Positions 59,871 to 64,000 of a DNA stretch of 64,000 bases are shown here, piece by piece. Location of the stretch: assembly GCA_036971715.1 (NCBI GenBank), contig JAVHJL010000011.1, positions 496,001 through 560,000 of the forward strand, written 5' to 3'. Every line of letters begins with the position of its first letter. Positions within the stretch are counted from its first letter, which is position 1. The translations under genes were made by a program, and so were the position numbers. The DNA is from Arthrobotrys musiformis. Taxonomy: Eukaryota; Ascomycota; Orbiliomycetes; Orbiliales; Orbiliaceae. The notes beneath the pieces were generated by a model that ran no database searches, was not told the origin of the DNA, and saw nothing but the letters and a program-made list of their open reading frames with translations.

Positions 59871-61433
59871 ATGTATATTTTACCTCTCGCATCCCTTCTC
59901 CCGCTTGCGGGTCTCTTCCTCCAAGCCGCTGCCGACTTGACTGTCCTCGGCGCTGGTGGGAAAGATAAAATCCCCAACAGCTATATCGTTGTCCTCAAGC
60001 CCTCGACAAACCAGGCCCAGATTCAAGAACACACACAGAAAATCAGCAACTACCATACCCGTCGGAGTCTGCATGAGCGTGGTGTCACCACCGGCATCCG
60101 TGGACAATTCGGTATCCAGAGCTTCAAGGGCTACACGGTTGAGTGTGATCGTGGAACACTTGATCAGATCCTTAGCTCCCCAGAGGTAAGAATTATATAC
60201 TACTTTTTTTATTCTTCCTTCTTCGAATCCCTTCCTCCCTCCCTTCCTTTCGTTCATTCGTCCACTTATGTTCCTCAACTAACGTCGGGCTAACAAACCA
60301 CGGTATCAGGTTCAATACGTCGAGCAAGAAAGCAAGACTACAGTCAAAGTAACACAAAAGCAATCCACATGGGGTCTCGCCCGCCTATCCTGGAAGACTC
60401 TTCCAAAGCAGCCATACTCGTACCGCTACCAGAATACATGGGGAGGAAGGGGAACGACTGTGTATGTTGTCGACACCGGCGTTCGGGTCACACACAAGGA
60501 ATTCGAAAAGAGGGCCTCTTGGGGTTATAACGCCGTCCCTGGTAGTGCTAATGCCGATAACCATGGACATGGTACTCACGTTGCGGGTACAGCTGCTGGG
60601 AAAACATATGGAGTGGCAAAGTATGCCCGAATAGTTGCCGTGAAGGTAATCGGTGATGACGGAACTGGTCAAGATTCGTATACTCTTGCCGGTTTGGATT
60701 ATAGTAAGTACACAAGGCCAGATATATATACCTAGATCTTAATTTAAGTTAAGATTTTAAAGATAAGAATATGTAATTGAAGAACAGGGCTAACCAATTG
60801 AATCAACCAAAACACAGTCTCCAAGGTTGCCAAACCTGGCAAAAGTGTCGTCAACATGTCTATCGGTGGTCCAAAATCCGAAGCCGTCAATGCCGCTGTA
60901 CAAGCTCTCTACAAAAAGGGAATATTGGTTGTCGCAGCCGCTGGCAACGAGAACGTACGTACCTTTATAATACGAGCTCCCATGGTCTTCCCTACACGCG
61001 GAGCACATGTATGCATACATTTTATTGGCTGGTCTCTAACTTTATAACCAATCTCTAGGAGAACGCCGGCCTTTCTTCCCCCGCGTCAGCACCTAGCGCC
61101 ATTACCGTCGGGGCAACCGACGATTCCGATACCAGGGCAAGCTTCTCCAACTTCGGCAGCATAGTCGACATCTTCGCACCCGGCGTTAATATCCTCAGTG
61201 CGAGCTACGTCTCTGACACGGCCGTGAGATACGATAACGGAACTTCGATGGCGTCCCCTCATGTCGCAGGTCTCGCTGCTTATTTCATCAGCAGCAGGTC
61301 TACGTACCAGAGCCCGTTGATCATTCACAACCTGCTCATTTCTACATCCCAAAGGGGTTTAGTCAAATCCCCGGGACCGACACCGAACAGGCTGGCTTAC
61401 AATGGATGGGGTGAATATCAACCGTATTACTAG
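59871..61433 (+). CDS. Secreted subtilisin-like serine protease (S8, proteinase K type)
   Basis: Secreted endopeptidase made as a pre-pro-protein. Four exons: 59871-60185, 60310-60703, 60818-60954, 61059-61433, introns of 104-124 nt; 406 aa. A signal peptide covers about residues 1-21. The inhibitor I9 propeptide follows (PNSYIVVLKPS...GFKGYTVECD-like FKGYTVECDRGTLDQILSSPEVQYVEQE). The mature enzyme probably begins near residue 124. Catalytic D160 (VVDTGV), H192 (NHGHGTHVAGT), oxyanion N280 (AAAGNEN) and S345 (NGTSMASPHVAG) are all present, so it should be active. The length matches fungal proteinase K homologues. Such enzymes serve nutrition or host-cuticle degradation; which applies here cannot be told. 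No neighbouring gene is linked. Confidence 0.95.
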
Positions 61434-62357
61434 ACATCATGAAATATTAGTCGGAATAGAACGCTCATTTTGACCTTATGACACAATCGTATCAACGGAT
61501 TGTGCTTTTGGTATAATAGTCAGATGGACGTTATCTTAATAGCTTACTCCAACCACGATTTAGGTTATGCTAGGGTAACAATGTACCCTGGTCTAAATTA
61601 CGTCTAAACCCGCTGTATACACGTTATATATACGTATGTAAATAGTATACTAGTAGCTAATATAATACTCCAATGATAAACTAAGATAATAGAACGGGGT
61701 AATTATAGTACGTCAAGACAGCCTAGCCTGGGTTCGGCGGATAGGTAAATCGTTCAGTTATTGAAGAGGTGGTTTCTCCAATACACCCTACAATCTTGTC
61801 ACATCTAGATATCTACGAATTGCCATACATCAACATCCCAACGGGAGTTCCTTGTAAAAGAATATATTTCATAAAGCCCGGGTATTGGATATGGCTTTGC
61901 TTCTTAAGAAGAAAAAAAAAAGAAAAAGAAAGAAAAGAGGAAGGGCATAGCGAAAGACAACCTCCGGCCACAGCAAGCTTTCATTACTTAAGAGTAACAA
62001 AAATTAGAATCTAATAGGAAACCCCTAGATAGTTATTGACAAATTATAAGGAAGAAAGGGAAATAAGAGGAATAGGGAGCCAAAGAGGTGGATAGTGTCG
62101 GTTTTTAGTAGAGTAGTAATTCGATAGTTATACGTCGAAGGGTAGCGGTAGTAGCAAGTAGCAAAAAAAGTTGGCCGGCCTTCAAGGGATCGAAAAGAAA
62201 AGAAAAAGAATCGAGAAATAAACAAATCCACCTCGTCGCAACCATTCTGGGAAAATATTATGTGTCGGTAATGATAATTGCTTCAGCTTGTTGCTTGGGT
62301 GGTCGAGGAGGTTTCCTTTCGCTATCATGAAAATCGCTTCGGGGATGGATGATGCCT
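61434..62357. other. Convergent intergenic region
   Basis: Between the protease stop and the CYSTM gene stop. AT-rich, with no supportable gene. Confidence 0.55.
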
Positions 62358-62855
62358 TTAACAGCAGAAGAAACAGCACTCTAGTAACTCGCAGAATGCT
62401 TCGCAGGCGCAACAGGCGCAGAGACCGCAGCAACTGTATTGTAATCAATTATATTAGCAAAGTCCATTCCATTCCCATTGCAAAAGAACGGAGGCGAGGA
62501 ATTCCGCCGTTCGTTGCAGCCGGTTTGAGGGTAACTTGGAACTTACAGTCCAGCAAGACATCCACCGCCGGCTCCACCGCCATCTTGACGACCCCGGTCA
62601 TCCTGATACTGTCCTTGTGGCTGTTGTTGGTAGTTCATGCCTTGTTGTTCCTATTAATTTCCCAAAAAGGCAACTGTTAGTACCGATATTTCATGCCATA
62701 CAATCGATTTCGAAGTGACGTATACGTACAGGAGGATAGTAACCCTGCTGCGGTGGAGGTTGGCCATATCCCTGTTGGTACCCGGGTGGCTGTTGAAACG
62801 ACTGCTGGGGGTACGAGGGTTGTTGTTGGTTATTGTAGTAATCTTGCGACGACAT
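62358..62855 (-). CDS. CYSTM-type cysteine-rich tail protein
   Basis: Three exons, 62855-62730, 62650-62547 and 62433-62358 (introns 79 and 113 nt), give 101 aa. The first two-thirds are Gln/Tyr/Pro/Gly-rich and disordered (MSSQDYYNNQQQPSYPQQSFQQPPGYQQGYGQPPPQQGYYPP). The end, GGGCLAGLCCGLCACCACEAFCELLECCFFCC, is a cysteine-rich hydrophobic module of the CYSTM kind seen in small yeast proteins, which attach to membranes and are tied to stress or metal responses. The cysteines may be palmitoylated. The frame through all three exons is set by the Cys pattern of the last one. An exact role is not known. Confidence 0.82.
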
Positions 62856-64000
62856 TTTGGATGTTATTGAAGCCTAAGCTTTTTGAGGTCAAACGGTGAT
62901 GATTCGGGCGGCGATGAGGTTTGTGAGAGGGCGACGATGATGCTTTACGATGTCGGCGGGAATGGAGTTTAATATGTTCTCTTGTCTCTGTTGCAACGCA
63001 AACAAAGCGTTAGTTTTCTTTCTCGTGAAGGCCTACAAGCAATGTTTCCGGAAGTCTAAAAATATATCCCGGGAATCGCCGTAAACGGTTACCTCTGAAG
63101 TTACGTTACTTACGATAGAGAACCCCAATGCTTAACGCGATCTTGTCAACGAAACTTCGAAAAAAGGTGAGAGAAATGAGAGAGCACTTCGGAAGAATAA
63201 GATGGAGAAAAGTGAGAGAGAACGTCAGCCCGTTTTATAGAATTTCGAGTGTAGCGCATTCTCAAGTTAACATTAAAACATGCATGTTGTGCCAGCCTGA
63301 ACAGGGGGCCATGAGGGGATGCCTGCGCCTGTGGGTCCTCCTTAAAAAAAGTTACCTGTGGTACTACTATGGTAAGGGTCTCATACATAGAACATGACAT
63401 AGCAGAGCTAACACCAGAATGCGACTTGGACGGTCCCGAATGGACGGCATATTTCTCTGTTTTGACTTTTTCATACATAGTGCGTACACACCTACATACA
63501 TCTATCAGATGATCAGAATGTTCGATTATGCATATACGAGATTCGATTAGCGTTACCGACAGCGGTGGGAGGGTAGTTAAGGGGGGGACTGCGCCGTCCA
63601 CATCGACGTTATCATAAGTACCCGCGGCCCTTCCCTTCCTTCTAGATTGCATGCGCTCTCCCACTCCTGTCGATGAATGAATCGCGGCGAAATTTTCTTC
63701 CAGACACTAACTAATTAAGAAGTAAGGTTCTTAGTTGACTAGCTCCAAAAGCAAAAGTCGCTCGGGTTCAGATCAGGTCACTGCCTTATTTGATTCTCGT
63801 TCTGAGAGTGGAAAATCAGCCAGATTCCACTCCACAACTGTACTTACATAGTATACGTAATCTAACCCCGGCTGTGTGAGTCTGCAAAGGTTGTTCCTCA
63901 AACTGCTGGGACCCCTTGAAGCCAAGAGTGTGAAACGAGTATAGTCGGGCTGAGCCAAGGCTTGTCAGTGGCTCAACCGCCCAATTGGAACCCGCGGTTC
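62856..64000. other. Upstream flank of the CYSTM gene and window end
   Basis: Promoter side of the CYSTM gene, then stop-rich DNA. The 63146-63664 minus-strand ORF has no domain, splice structure or leader. No gene seen to the window end. Confidence 0.45.

Overview
The window looks like nuclear DNA of a filamentous ascomycete (Pezizomycotina). Evidence: genes carry several short introns, mostly 54-180 nt with GTRNGT-like donors and CTAAC/CTAAT-like branch sites; the gene set is fungal (HacA with an Ire1-type unconventional intron, Erf4, GPI mannosyltransferase Smp3, Sec72, a proteinase K-type subtilase, an azaphilone-cluster-type N-terminal domain protein); and compact housekeeping blocks alternate with long gene-poor tracts. 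I cannot place it more finely from sequence alone.

Layout. 0-12 kb: hacA/hac1 (unfolded-protein-response bZIP regulator, +), an F-box protein (+) and an Erf4-like subunit of the Ras palmitoyltransferase (+). 12-19.4 kb: a long tract with no supportable gene. 19.4-28.9 kb: accessory genes: a second F-box gene (-), two divergently arranged paralogues of a small fungal protein family (-/+), an APH-like phosphotransferase (-), and a decayed azaphilone-L-N-terminal-type gene (+) with an in-frame stop and no ATG. 29.1-30.65 kb: a very unusual non-coding tract packed with hairpins, including five dispersed copies of one GC-rich palindrome about 180-250 bp apart and a second palindrome family nested inside one copy; this is the best candidate here for something undescribed. 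31.4-43.1 kb: housekeeping block with sec72 (+), the RNA polymerase I A49 subunit (-), the Caf1/Pop2 deadenylase (-), complex I subunit NDUFB3/B12 (+) and a large DUF4203 membrane protein (-). 43-48.6 kb: mostly non-coding, with a smaller hairpin cluster at 45.2-45.4 kb. 48.6-53.1 kb: smp3 (-) and the 25-residue ribosomal protein eL41 (-). 53-64 kb: sparse, with an orphan 236-residue ORF (-), a secreted subtilisin-like protease (+) and a CYSTM-type cysteine-rich tail protein (-).

Functional themes: several genes serve the secretory pathway (HacA, Sec72, Smp3, Erf4, the secreted protease), but they are not arranged as an operon or metabolic cluster; most neighbours look unrelated. Exon coordinates were worked out by hand from splice signals and reading phase. 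In every multi-exon protein-coding model the summed exon lengths are divisible by three. No tRNA, rRNA, CRISPR or intact transposon was recognised.
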